DNA from: Trichomonas vaginalis G3
Taxonomy: Eukaryota; Parabasalia; Trichomonadida; Trichomonadidae
Reading direction: 5' to 3'
Assembly: GCF_026262505.1 (NCBI RefSeq)
Contig: NC_067207.1
Span: forward strand, 33,262,082-33,326,081
DNA length: 64,000 nt
The position numbers and the translations under genes are program-made. Under the pieces are notes generated by a model, which saw only the letters and a list, made by a program, of their open reading frames with translations, was not told the origin of the DNA and made no database searches. The first letter of the stretch is position 1. The number at the start of each line of letters is the position of its first letter. Shown here in pieces: positions 20,495 to 28,817 of the stretch.

Positions 20495-20582
20495 GGTCCC
20501 TCGGTCCCTCGGTCAACTAACATCTTTTTGAAAATGGTGACAACATGACATTTTGACAACAGTCCAGGAAATAAACTTCATC
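20495..20582 (+). repeat. Left terminal inverted repeat of unit 2
   Basis: Two copies of the 8-mer TCCCTCGG, then TCAACTAACATCTTTTTGAA, then the family core GACAACATGACATTTTGACA. Matches 23327-23411 inverted. Confidence 0.85.
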
Positions 20583-21120
20583 GTATATGTTTTGTCATGA
20601 TTTCATCGTAAATGTTTTGTCATGACTTCATCGTAAATGTTTTGTCACCCGTTGAATTTTGTATAAAAAGCAACCCGCTGTTTTCCGGCGGTTGGTATAT
20701 TCTTCACAAAATGCTTGTTTTGTCAAGACTTCTTCGTCAATGTTTTGTCAAGACTTCTTCGTCAATGTTTTTGTCATGATTTCTTCGTATATGTTTTTGT
20801 CATGATTTCATCGTACATGTTTTTGTCAAGGTTTCATCGTACATGTTTTGTCAAGGTTTCATCGTAAATGTTTTGTCAAGACTTCTTCGTACATGTTTTG
20901 TCAAGACTTCTTCGTATATGTTTTTGTCATGATTTCATCGTACATGTTTTTGTCAAGGTTTCATCGTACATGTTTTGTCAAGGTTTCATCGTAAATGTTT
21001 TGTCAAGACTTCTTCGTATATGTTTTGTCAAGGTTTCATCGTATATGTTTTGTCAAGGTTTCATCGTATATGTTTTTGTCAAGGTTTCATCGTATATGTT
21101 TTGTCAAGACTTCTTCATCG
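20583..21120 (+). repeat. 25-26 bp tandem array, left block 1
   Basis: About twenty head-to-tail copies of a unit like TTTTGTCAAGACTTCTTCGT+AAATG, varying at a few fixed places (caagact/catgatt/caaggtt; cttcgt/catcgt; aaatg/tatg/acatg). There are no spacers. A short unrelated segment (20647-20702: gtataaaaagcaacccgc...) interrupts it and recurs at 21717. Confidence 0.85.
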
Positions 21121-21149
21121 TAATGAGCGTAAAGGACCCAAAAATAAAG

Positions 21150-21206
21150 TTTAGGTGAAGAGGTGCGATCTCACCTCCTTTTTCACCTGTTTTTTCACCT
21201 GTTGAA
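21150..21206. repeat. AGGTGA/TCACCT palindromic repeat between array blocks
   Basis: TTTAGGTGAAGAGGTGCGAT followed by CTCACCTC and two further tttcacctg copies; here one base of the core palindrome is changed. Separates array blocks 1 and 2. Confidence 0.65.
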
Positions 21207-21213
21207 TTTTCAT

Positions 21214-21380
21214 GACTTCTTCATCGTAAATGTTTTGTCATGACTTCTTCGTAAATGTTTTGTCAAGACTTCTTCGTATATGTTTTTGTCAAGGTTTCAT
21301 CGTATATGTTTTGTCAAGGTTTCATCGTATATGTTTTTGTCAAGGTTTCATCGTAAATGTTTTGTCAAGACTTCTTCATC
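21214..21380 (+). repeat. 25-26 bp tandem array, left block 2
   Basis: About six or seven copies of the same unit. The end sequence cgtaatgagcgtaaaggacc occurs at the end of blocks 1 and 2, showing that whole blocks were duplicated. Confidence 0.8.
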
Positions 21381-21469
21381 GTAATGAGCGTAAAGGACCC
21401 AAAAATAAAGTTTAGGTGAAGAGGTGCGATCTCACCCCCTTTTTCACCTGTTTTTTCACCTGTTGAATT

Positions 21470-21720
21470 TTCATGACTTCTTCATCGTAAATGTTTTGTC
21501 AAGGTTTCATCGTATATGTTTTTGTCAAGGTTTCATCGTAAATGTTTTGTCAAGGTTTCATCGTATATGTTTTTGTCAAGGTTTCATCGTATATGTTTTT
21601 GTCAAGGTTTCATCGTATATGTTTTGTCAAGGTTTCATCGTAAATGTTTTGTCAAGACTTCATCGTACATGTTTTGTCAAGACTTCATCTTCGTATTCTT
21701 TCACCCGTTGAATTTTGTAT
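21470..21720 (+). repeat. 25-26 bp tandem array, left block 3
   Basis: About nine copies, again preceded by the AGGTGA/TCACCT palindrome (21412-21465). Ends with ttcacccgttgaattttgta and a segment that duplicates 20644-20720. Confidence 0.8.
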
Positions 21721-21839
21721 AAAAAGCAACCGTCGAAATTCTGGCGGTTGGTATATTCTTCACAAAATGCTTGTTTTGAGGTCGAGCCACTTTTGGTTCA
21801 CCGTATTTTTCAACCAAAACTCATGAATTTTCCCGAAAT

Positions 21840-21893
21840 AAAAAATAAAGTTAGTTTTTTTAAAAAAATATTTTTTATTTTTATTGTAAGAAC
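21840..21893 (+). promoter_or_regulatory. Leader/promoter block before the 304-residue gene
   Basis: aataaagttagtttttttaa, aaatattttttatttttat, then tgtaagaac and ATG. Highly similar blocks precede genes at 23724, 24424, 50707 (minus), 51708 and 53630, which makes it a good promoter candidate. Confidence 0.5.
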
Positions 21894-22808
21894 ATGTTAG
21901 CAACAACAGCACCAAACTCGTTAGTCATGAACCCAACATCTATGTTAGTAGAGATGAAAAGCTTCATTCCTTCTTCATATACTTTCGAAACAGAAATCCA
22001 GAAGATAAAGCAGGAACTTCTCCAAGGAGATTTAGATTGCACTGCAAAAGATGAAACAAATGAAGAATATCTTTATGAAATGGAGGACCTCATCGACCAT
22101 CTACCTAAACTTCCTGAAATACAACAACAAAAGCTCACTATTCCTGAATTCGATGAAATAGAAGTCAAAGCAACCGACTCGGTAGAAATAAAGAAGTTCA
22201 TTCGTAAGGTAAACTATGAGTTTCTTGGATTTCATTGCAACCACAAAGTCATGGACAAAGACTGCGATATGGTATATAAGAACATCTCTGACATATATAA
22301 ATCTGAAGAATTTAAGACCTACGACAACTTTGTTTCGTTAGTTGCTGAATGTGTATGGCAGATAAGAGATAAAGATAGAAGAGGTAAAGTATGGAACGAA
22401 CAAATAAAACCCGCAACTTTTGAGTTAAAGAAAACCATTGACGCTATAGTTGTACTTGCAGGTAAGGTTTCAGAATATAACGCAAAAATGAACCCACAAT
22501 GTTCAAAATGTAAAGCAGCAATGAGGAAATATAACTACTCCGTCAAAGAGATAGAACGTATGCGAAACGACTATGCAGACTTAAAGAAAGAAGCAGAAAA
22601 GCCAGCAGAAGATAAAATGGACATGTTGACATTTCTAAACAAAAACTATCCAACAGCTGACGATTTCCTTCTTTCAGATGTCAAGAAGAAATATAAAGAT
22701 ACATTCAATATTGTGAAAACTTTTGACATACTGACAGAAGAAATAGAAGCCACAAAATTGTTTAGAATTTCAAATATACATCGTACAATTCATGTAAAAC
22801 GCTTGTGA
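21894..22808 (+). CDS. Unrecognised 304-residue cargo protein of unit 2
   Basis: Helical, acidic N-terminal half (FETEIQKIKQELL; LPKLPEIQQQKLTIPEF), a central segment with conserved HCNHKVMDKDCD and WNEQIKPATFE, a possible metal knuckle CSKCKAAM near residue 203, a short coiled coil (SVKEIERMRNDYADLKKEAEK), and a basic C-terminus ending RISNIHRTIHVKRL that could bind DNA. No family recognised. A copy differing at only a few percent of residues lies at 49745-50707 in Maverick C, far closer than other B/C gene pairs. Being the only gene between the inverted repeats and flanked by inverted repeat arrays, it may bind those repeats; this is inference. Frame open throughout. Confidence 0.7.
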   Translation: MLATTAPNSLVMNPTSMLVEMKSFIPSSYTFETEIQKIKQELLQGDLDCTAKDETNEEYLYEMEDLIDHLPKLPEIQQQKLTIPEFDEIEVKATDSVEIKKFIRKVNYEFLGFHCNHKVMDKDCDMVYKNISDIYKSEEFKTYDNFVSLVAECVWQIRDKDRRGKVWNEQIKPATFELKKTIDAIVVLAGKVSEYNAKMNPQCSKCKAAMRKYNYSVKEIERMRNDYADLKKEAEKPAEDKMDMLTFLNKNYPTADDFLLSDVKKKYKDTFNIVKTFDILTEEIEATKLFRISNIHRTIHVKRL

Positions 22809-22866
22809 AAAAAGAGGTGAAAAAACAGGTGAAAAAACAGGTGAGATCGCACCTCTTCACCTAAAA
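22808..22866. repeat. Palindromic repeat after the 304-residue gene
   Basis: Two gtgaaaaaacag copies, then GGTGAGATCGCACCTCTTCA overlapping the gene's stop: the TCACCT/AGGTGA element in inverted orientation. Possibly a terminator-like fold. Confidence 0.55.
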
Positions 22867-22879
22867 TATATTTTTGTCT

Positions 22880-23062
22880 GATTTACGCTCATTACGATGA
22901 AGAAGTCTTGACAAAACATGTACGAAGAAGTCTTGACAAAACATGTACGAAGAAGTCTTGACAAAACATGTATGAAGAAGTCTTGACAAAACATGTACGA
23001 AGAAGTCTTGACAAAACATGTACGAAGAAGTCTTGACAAAACATGTACGAAGAAGTCATGAA
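22880..23062 (-). repeat. 25-26 bp tandem array, right block 1 (inverted)
   Basis: Seven copies of TACGAAGAAGTCTTGACAAA+ACATG, the reverse complement of the left-hand unit, so the arrays face each other across the gene. Confidence 0.85.
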
Positions 23063-23139
23063 AATTCAAGAGGTGAAAAAACAGGTGAAAAAACAGGTGA
23101 GATCGCACCTCTTCACCTAAAATATATTTTTGGTTCATT

Positions 23140-23326
23140 TACACTCATTTCGATGAAGTCTTGACAAAACATTTACGCTCATTTCGATGAAGTCTTGACA
23201 AAACATTTACGCTCATTTCGATGAAGAAGTCTTGACAAAACATTTACACTCATTTCGATGAAGTCTTGACAAAACATATACACTCATTTCGATGAAATCA
23301 TGACAAAACATATACGAAGAAGTTTA
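23140..23326 (-). repeat. 25-26 bp tandem array, right block 2 (inverted)
   Basis: About six copies of a longer variant (cgatgaagtcttgacaaaac, attt/atacactcattt), separated from block 1 by the palindromic repeat at 23068-23120. Leads directly into the right inverted repeat. Confidence 0.8.
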
Positions 23327-23411
23327 TTTCCTGTGTTGTTGTCAAAATGTCATGTTGTCACCATTTTCAAAAAGATGTTAGTTGACCGAGGGACCGAGGG
23401 ACCGAGGGACC
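23327..23411 (-). repeat. Right terminal inverted repeat of unit 2
   Basis: Reverse complement of 20495-20582 with three copies of the CCGAGGGA motif. Outside it, ctggtgacacctaaaaacca aligns with sequence inside unit 1's terminal repeats (aggtgtcac). Confidence 0.85.
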
Positions 23412-23439
23412 TGGTGACACCTAAAAACCATCTACCCTA

Positions 23440-23612
23440 AAATCGTGAAAAAATGACCAAATTTCATTATATAACTGTTATTTTTTTACGAAGAGAACTT
23501 TAACACTTCGTCAAAAAAATCCCTGAAATCATGAAAAAATGACCAAATTTCATTATATAACTGTTATTTTTTTACGAAGAGAACTTTAACACTTCGTCAA
23601 AAAAACTCATGA
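23440..23612 (+). repeat. Tandem duplication of ~82 bp
   Basis: Two nearly identical copies of cgtgaaaaaatgaccaaatt...ctgttatttttttacgaaga...ttcgtcaaaaaa, each holding a small inverted pair (acgaag...cttcgt). Placed between unit 2 and the next gene's leader. Confidence 0.8.
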
Positions 23613-23639
23613 AATCATATCTTTTATACATGAAAATCG

Positions 23640-23723
23640 TGAATTTCCTTAAGATACAAGATAGAAAAAATAAAGTTAGTTTTTTAAAAAAAATATTTTT
23701 TATCTTGTATGTAAGAACAGAAA
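23640..23723 (+). promoter_or_regulatory. Leader/promoter block before the KilA-N/T5orf172 gene
   Basis: gaatttccttaagatacaag, aaaataaagttagtttttt, aaaatattttttatcttgta and tgtaagaacag before ATG. The cctaaagata-type upstream box (ccttaagata) also precedes the 320-residue gene (50760-50778) and lies at 20444-20459. Confidence 0.5.
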
Positions 23724-24335
23724 ATGACAAACATTGAGTTTGAAACAGTTAGAAAGATAGACAATGACACCAAAGTGGTTCGAATAGGTGATTTAAACGT
23801 AAGATACTCAAAGAAATACAAAAAATATTCTTTGTCAGACATTATATCTCCATCTGGAAAGAAAGCATTCGACTGGGTTAAAATTGCTTCAACTCAGAAA
23901 ATTTTGACAAGAAATCCTGAGCTTATGATATCAGTAGCATTCTATGGAACAAGAGCATATCTTATAGACAAAAGTCTTATACCAATAGTTTTGTTATGGA
24001 TTGACCCAGTTGTTGGATATAACTTCATAACATATGGTTCATTCGATACTGAACGTTGCAGTGAAGGCTTACTTTACATCGTTCAGAAACCGAAGGACTT
24101 CAATACAAAAAGATATAAGATAGGAAGAACATATAATATAACTCAAAGATATGACAGTATAGTCAATAGAGTTAAGGTTGTGTTCGTTAACGATATGAGA
24201 GCTGCAGAAACAGAACTACTTGAAAAGTTTGAGAAAATGTATGGTGCTCCCACGAAAGGTAAAGAAACGTTTGAAGTAGATGAGATAGGTAAAGCTATAA
24301 AATTATTTGACGAAGTTGCTGAAAAATACATGTAA
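23724..24335 (+). CDS. KilA-N plus T5orf172 (GIY-YIG-like) protein, 203 residues
   Basis: The N-terminal half (VRYSKKYKKYSLSDIISPSG, KAFDWVKIASTQKIL) fits a KilA-N DNA-binding domain. The C-terminal half (EGLLYIVQKPKDFNTKRYKI, GRTYNITQRYDS, VVFVNDMRAAETELLEKFEK, ETFEV) fits T5orf172, a GIY-YIG superfamily nuclease-like domain. This pairing is common in giant DNA viruses and phages, where it is an accessory regulator or nuclease. The frame is open. It is followed by a second KilA-N gene with the same leader type. Confidence 0.7.
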   Translation: MTNIEFETVRKIDNDTKVVRIGDLNVRYSKKYKKYSLSDIISPSGKKAFDWVKIASTQKILTRNPELMISVAFYGTRAYLIDKSLIPIVLLWIDPVVGYNFITYGSFDTERCSEGLLYIVQKPKDFNTKRYKIGRTYNITQRYDSIVNRVKVVFVNDMRAAETELLEKFEKMYGAPTKGKETFEVDEIGKAIKLFDEVAEKYM

Positions 24336-24423
24336 AGCGTTTATTTTTGGTCTTTTGTGAAAGTCAGGAAATAACGCTAGTTTTTTATAAAATATTTTTT
24401 TTATTTTGTATGTAAGGACAGAT

Positions 24424-25285
24424 ATGACAACAACAGAGAACACAACAACTGCTATCGTCCATGAAGCTATAAATGAAGAATATGAGTACATACAATATAA
24501 CAAACAGTTACGTCTCATTCGTTCGGTCAAAGACGATATGTACCAAATGCAAAGTATTTTGACAGCATGTTTTGCTCCAGATACTAAGCTTCCTAAAGAC
24601 TGGTTTAGGAACCAAAGCACACAAGAACTTTTGAGCGAAGCACAGCGAGACATACTTTTTTCTGAAAACAGTGAAGAACAGCGAGTAGGTAAAAAACCCC
24701 AGTCGCCAAAACTCTATGAAAATCGTGAAAAATTGCCAAACGGTTTGAGAGGCTGGTATGTACATAGACTTCTCGTAAATAATGTGGCACAATGGGCTTC
24801 AGCTCGTTACGCTTGTTATATTTTCATGATGTTAGATGAAATTCACAGACAAGAACGTGAAGAGATGGAAAAGAAACTTCAAGCAAAAGATGAAGTCATT
24901 GAAGCAAAAGACAAAAGCCTTCAGAAAAGAATACCACGTTCGGTACCAAAAGGAAAGGAAAAGAACTATAAGTATATGATTTATACTGAAGAGATGGAAA
25001 ATGAAGAAGACAGAGATATGGTTATGTTGCATTTAGTCAGAAGAAACAACAAAAGCTTTTACGACCTTGCTAAGATTTACAAATCTGACAGAAATTGGTT
25101 CTATCGCGAAAAACTTACCGATTTCAATGACACCAAATGAAGATGTGAAACAAATAGTTCAAGATACGTTACCTCAAACACACTATGATATTAAAGGTTG
25201 TACAATACTTACCTTCAAAGAAGATTTGCCGCTACTGAAAGAAAAAATAACAGAGTATTTTGACAACTTCAAACAAGTAGAGTAG
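24424..25285 (+). pseudogene. KilA-N / DUF3627-like protein, copy B
   Basis: A KilA-N-like domain (LRLIRSVKDDMYQMQSILTA, PKDWFRNQSTQELLSEAQ, LPNGLRGWYVHRLLVNNVAQ) is followed by a coiled coil (EMEKKLQAKDEVIEAKD) and a C-terminal domain (YKYMIYTEEMENEEDRDMVM, RRNNKSFYDLAKIYKSDRNW) resembling DUF3627 of large-virus KilA-N proteins. It is about 90% identical by eye to the intact gene at 51708-52568. Looks broken near its 3' part, about one break. Confidence 0.65.
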
Positions 25286-25369
25286 ATGAACCATTTATTT
25301 TTACGCTTGACTTCAGATGGCTCAGGTAGCTCTATAAGGTAAATTGTCTTGTCAAATCCTTCCGACATT

Positions 25370-25625
25370 CCAAGTCCTTCCTTCCGACATTCCAAGTTCT
25401 TCCCGACAACTGGAAAAAAATTTCCCGACAACTGGAAAAAAATTTCCCGACAACTGGAAAAAATTTTCCTGTTGTTCGTCCGTAAACCATTCAAATTTTC
25501 GAAAATTGAGAACTTTTTGGTCGAACGACAGAAAAAATTTTTCCTTCCGACAGGAAAAAAATTTCCCGACAACTGGAAAAGTTTTTCCTTCCAACAGGAA
25601 AAGTTCTTCCATCCGACAGGACACA
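25370..25625 (+). repeat. Tandem repeats of ~22 bp (cccgacaactggaaaaaatt)
   Basis: Four or more copies of a cgacaactggaaaaaaattt unit, with related tccgacaggaaaaattttt variants on either side, and a triple tccttccgacattccaagt near 25360-25400. Distinct in sequence from the unit 2 arrays. Overlapping open frames here are by-products of the repeats. Confidence 0.75.
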
Positions 25626-25630
25626 AACGA

Positions 25631-25732
25631 ATGTCCGACGTACCACCAACCGAGTCCATTCCAAAGCCAGAAGAACCGAAAGCTGCAGAACCACAACAGA
25701 CTAAGACTAAACACTTACATTTTTACGCTTGA
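25631..25732 (+). CDS. Small proline-rich ORF, 33 residues
   Basis: MSDVPPTESIPKPEEPKAAE followed by PQQTKTKHLHFYA. Lies just after the repeats and converges on the ATPase remnant. Composition resembles the proline/lysine tails of virion proteins; may be the tail of a lost gene. Confidence 0.25.
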   Translation: MSDVPPTESIPKPEEPKAAEPQQTKTKHLHFYA

Positions 25733-26594
25733 CTTTTTACAATTTGAACTTTGTTTGCGTAGATATGAATTCTGAAAGAAGTATGAGGGTCTTGTATGAC
25801 TTTGTACTTCTCCCATAGTTCATGTCTGTCAAACTTACCTGCCATGGACTCTTTCATAAGTTCCATGAAATCGTCTTCGGACAATCCGGGGAAAAGTACA
25901 ATGTCAGTAAGTATTCTCTTTACATCCTTACTTAAAACTCTTTGCTGTCTGTACACAAATGACAACTGAAATGTTAAAGTGTCTGAGCTTTAAGAATTCG
26001 ACACATGTCTTGTTCTCTGTTCTTTAACAAAGGATGAGAGGCGAAATCATCTAAGATAAGAAGACACCTATGAGGGTACGTTTTCCAATCGTAAGATTGC
26101 AATTTCTTCGAAATGTATTCTATCTCTTTCTGTTTGTTTCTGAAGTGTTTCTTCTCTAATATCTCTGCATTTCCTCATTTGGGTCTTTAAACTTCGAATT
26201 TATATACTCATTTATAGCATTGTACTTCAAAACTCTTCTTTGGTACTTCTTTATCCAATCTAACAACTCAGTATCCTTTATACATACTAACTTAGACTTC
26301 TTTATAATATCTTTGAACGAATTGACGGTTTGGTCAAATTGACCAGAAGTACTACAAATGACAACTAACTCATAGAATGGGTTCTTCTCATCTAGTTCTT
26401 GTTGTTGTGCAGCCATTTTAAGATAAGTGAAAGTCTTACCCGACCCAGGTGGTGCAATTAGACCTGTTATACCATTCTGAGCAAATAAGAACTTGTCATG
26501 TATGGGTTTATCTGAGCATTTCCAACTTCCTCTTGTTCTTATTTAAAACATTCTCAAATTTTTTGTCAATGTCAGCAAACTTTTTTTCTAACAT
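25723..26594 (-). pseudogene. Packaging ATPase (FtsK/HerA type), copy B
   Basis: The genome-packaging motor. The Walker A region (APPGSGKT) lies near 26430-26460, and the C-terminal segment ILTDIVLFPGLSEDDFMELM...HTSFRIHIYANKVQIVK matches the Maverick C ATPase (LITDFVIFQGFSRYDIELIW...RSYLEIHIMTNTIKVKN). The start is an ATG divergent from the gene at 26631, with ~36 bp shared spacer. Looks broken, several breaks. Confidence 0.75.
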
Positions 26595-26630
26595 ATTTTT
26601 AGAAAAATTAAAATTTTTATCTTTTAGAAA
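26595..26630. promoter_or_regulatory. Bidirectional spacer between ATPase and 26631 gene
   Basis: Thirty-six bases of A/T runs separate two divergent ATGs; the plus side reads aaatttttatcttttagaaa ATG, an example of the TTTTTATC motif found before many genes here. Confidence 0.5.
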
Positions 26631-27080
26631 ATGTCTAGCGATTTCGCCATCTATATTCGAGACAAACTTTTCGACAGCAAAACATCTGTCGACCATAAAA
26701 TCTTACATAGTGTAAACAAGAAAGGTGAATTTGTTCTAAAGTTCTGTTTCTGGGAATATGACAAGAACCATAAAACATTAAGCAGAGCAGTCTTAAAATT
26801 TGTCAATGACAGACTTGTTGACAGAGATGACGCCGATTGGAAAGATGAAGTCCAACAAAAGTTCTTAGAATGCAAAGAAGACACATGCACTGTTCTTGAA
26901 GATGAAATAGAAAACAGAATAGAAGAGCTATTAAAGGACAAAGAACTTTTACAAAAATATGGTTCTGAGAAGTTTGACATAACTCCACCAGAAAAGAAGA
27001 AGAGAGAAAGAAAGAAAAGAAAGTAGAAGAAGAGAAGAAAGAACCTGAACCAGAGCCAGAGAAGAAGAAATTTGACATGT
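26631..27080 (+). pseudogene. Conserved small acidic/basic protein, copy B
   Basis: Begins MSSDFAIYIRDKLFDSKTSV. The central EFVLKFCFWEYDKNHKTLSR and LKFVNDRLV match 51230-51604 in Maverick C (HFVFTYVLKEYDRYHNEVNQ, IKFVDKKLV). It ends in a lysine/arginine and glutamate-rich tail. Function unknown. Looks broken near the 3' end, about one break. Confidence 0.5.
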
Positions 27081-27101
27081 AAAAATAAAATTTTATTTTT
27101 A
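27081..27101. terminator. A/T-rich convergent 3' spacer
   Basis: aaaataaaattttattttta lies between two converging genes, giving aataaa-type signals on both strands with almost no spacer. Confidence 0.35.
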
Positions 27102-27518
27102 GAACATTTCTGGGTCAATGTCAATGTTCTCTTCCTCTTTAGGAGCAAACACTGGCTTAGACTCTAAAATCTTTTTACCCAATTTACCTTGAACTTCTAC
27201 AACTTTAGACTCATAATATTCATAGTCGTCTGCTTTCTTTGGTTCATAAGGTATAACAAGTTTGTATGCTTTACCTTCTTCGAGTTTTGAGAACCTTCTG
27301 TCAAAACTTTCTTTGACTGTTAACAAACCTTCTATGTCTAAGTCTTCAAATTTCGCACCATTTTTAGTCACAATAGCAAACTTAACTGGTTCGATGTTCC
27401 AAACTTTGCTGAATGAAGACTTTTCAAAATGGTAGAAGTAAACATTCAAATATGTGAATGGGTCTAGTTCTTCTTTAAGTCCTGACATGTACTTGTTTAC
27501 TGAGATGAATTTTGTCAT
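27099..27518 (-). CDS. Hypothetical protein, 139 residues
   Basis: Starts MTKFISVNKYMSGLKEELDP after tttttttatccgatagaaaag, a clear form of the shared leader. The C-terminal NIDIDPEMF end resembles the gene at 52676-53145 in Maverick C (VEEIDPEAI). Strand-rich middle, acidic tail. It lies next to the helicase, so a DNA-binding helper such as a single-stranded DNA-binding protein is possible but unproven. Frame open. Confidence 0.45.
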   Translation of the reverse strand: MTKFISVNKYMSGLKEELDPFTYLNVYFYHFEKSSFSKVWNIEPVKFAIVTKNGAKFEDLDIEGLLTVKESFDRRFSKLEEGKAYKLVIPYEPKKADDYEYYESKVVEVQGKLGKKILESKPVFAPKEEENIDIDPEMF

Positions 27519-27553
27519 CTTTTCTATCGGATAAAAAAATATTTTTTTTAAAT

Positions 27554-28789
27554 TTACTCAGAAAAATTTTTCTTTGTATATACACCATTCTGAACATCTA
27601 AAAGACTTTTGACATTTGCCAAGAATGTTCGTTTAGACGCTGTCATATAACCATACTCTTGACAATACTGTTTATACGAATCGTACAATGACCTTTCATC
27701 TAAACACTCAAAGTCAGTTTCATCTATGAACAGTTCATATACACTCTTGTTTGCTTCTAACAATGTTTGTCTCTCTTCGGTATGTGGAATTTGTCTTGGA
27801 TTGAACTTTGAAATATCTAATGTCATAAAATATGAGAACAAGTGGTTGTAAAAGTCAGATGTCAAAGTTTCTGCTAAGTCGTCAAAATATTCTGTATCTT
27901 GCATATGAGAATCTGACGTTCTGACAACTACATATCTTCTGTCAGAACTTTCTAACTTCATCGGAACAGCATTGTTTGAAACCATAACGAAATTTGCAAC
28001 ATTTTCACAAACTCTTTGGTCTTTATATTTTCTTTCAACAACTCCAACTTTGTCTGTTATAAGACTCTTCAAAGCATCTGAGTTCAAAACTTTTGTTGTA
28101 TCTATACTTTGAAGTTCATTGCAAACTATAAGTTTCATATTCTCTATTGAAGAGTTAAATTTACCGCAGATGTTTTCTAAGTTTGTCATATTAGGGTTCG
28201 AATAGCCCTCTAACAGTTTGCATAAGATATCTGTAAAGAAAGTGTTCTTACCTGTTCCTTGTTTTCCAATTATAATGAGAGCAGTTTCATTTTTAGCACT
28301 TGGATGTTGTAAGATGTTTGCAAACCAACATAAGATATACTCATAGACTCTTTCGTTTCCATTGCATATAATTTCTTTGACATGGTCTAACCAAGCTTCT
28401 ATAATATTTTCTTTCCATTCTACTTGTTCGTATTTATATCCAGTGAAGATAGAATAGAAGTTTGGAGAAGGTGTATAGAACTTTATACCTCGAACTGAAA
28501 AATCTTCTAACTTTGACAATAAGATATCCCAAGCATCTAACATCTTCATGCCAACTTGTACGACTTTTATTTTCTTAAGTTTCTGTTTACATTCTTGTTC
28601 TGAAACTATTGTTGCTCTTGGTTTGTTAAAGACTACATCCCATTCTTTCATAACATAACATTCTGGGGCAGAGTCGACATAAATGACTAAACGTTTCAAA
28701 TTCTCGACTGCTTTGTTATAGTCTCTAAATGGACACATATTTCTGAATGCTTGGAAGTCATAAAAATCTGAAACATCTATTCTGTACAT
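27554..28789 (-). CDS. Superfamily 3 (D5-like) helicase, 411 residues
   Basis: Replicative helicase of Maverick B. D5-type region WDILLSKLEDFSVRGIKF, Walker A IIIGKQGTGKNTFF near residue 175, Walker B KLIVCNELQS near 217, motif C NFVMVSNN near 265, then SSDRRYVVVRTS. The C-terminal winged-helix-like part (DSYKQYCQEYGYMTASKRTF) recurs as a fragment at 53.4-53.58 kb in Maverick C. It parallels the helicase half of the PrimPol fusion at 6527-8824 but has no primase domain. Start after tatttttataaaa. Frame open. Confidence 0.85.
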   Translation of the reverse strand: MYRIDVSDFYDFQAFRNMCPFRDYNKAVENLKRLVIYVDSAPECYVMKEWDVVFNKPRATIVSEQECKQKLKKIKVVQVGMKMLDAWDILLSKLEDFSVRGIKFYTPSPNFYSIFTGYKYEQVEWKENIIEAWLDHVKEIICNGNERVYEYILCWFANILQHPSAKNETALIIIGKQGTGKNTFFTDILCKLLEGYSNPNMTNLENICGKFNSSIENMKLIVCNELQSIDTTKVLNSDALKSLITDKVGVVERKYKDQRVCENVANFVMVSNNAVPMKLESSDRRYVVVRTSDSHMQDTEYFDDLAETLTSDFYNHLFSYFMTLDISKFNPRQIPHTEERQTLLEANKSVYELFIDETDFECLDERSLYDSYKQYCQEYGYMTASKRTFLANVKSLLDVQNGVYTKKNFSE

Positions 28790-28817
28790 TTTTATAAAAA
28801 TAAAAAAAATATTTTTT

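Larger units (their letters stand above)
20495..23411. mobile_element. Inverted-repeat unit 2 with repeat arrays
   Basis: The left end (ggtccctcggtccctcggtc...gacaacatgacattttgaca, 20495 to ~20582) recurs inverted at ~23330-23411, the right end having one extra CTCGGTCC copy. The ends align with those of unit 1, so both belong to one family. Between them lie a 304-residue gene and arrays of a 25-26 bp repeat, pointing one way left of the gene and the other way right of it. No target duplication was found. The gene is open, so the unit looks whole and young, inside decayed Maverick B. Confidence 0.7.

Noticed and set aside
20583-21720. CRISPR array
   Set aside because: Units of 25-26 bp are directly abutting with no unique spacers, the setting is eukaryotic, and no cas-like gene is present.
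20868-21722. Cysteine-rich ORFs (MFCQDFF..., SRFHRICFCQ...)
   Set aside because: They are open only because the repeat unit lacks stops in some frames; the same peptide arises in several frames of each array.
25344-25775. Overlapping ORFs of 120-158 codons on both strands
   Set aside because: They are created by the 22 bp repeats and carry only repeat-derived peptides.
26651-27148. Leu/Phe/Ser-rich minus-strand ORFs
   Set aside because: Antisense to the charged 26631 gene, whose homologue in Maverick C supports the plus strand.
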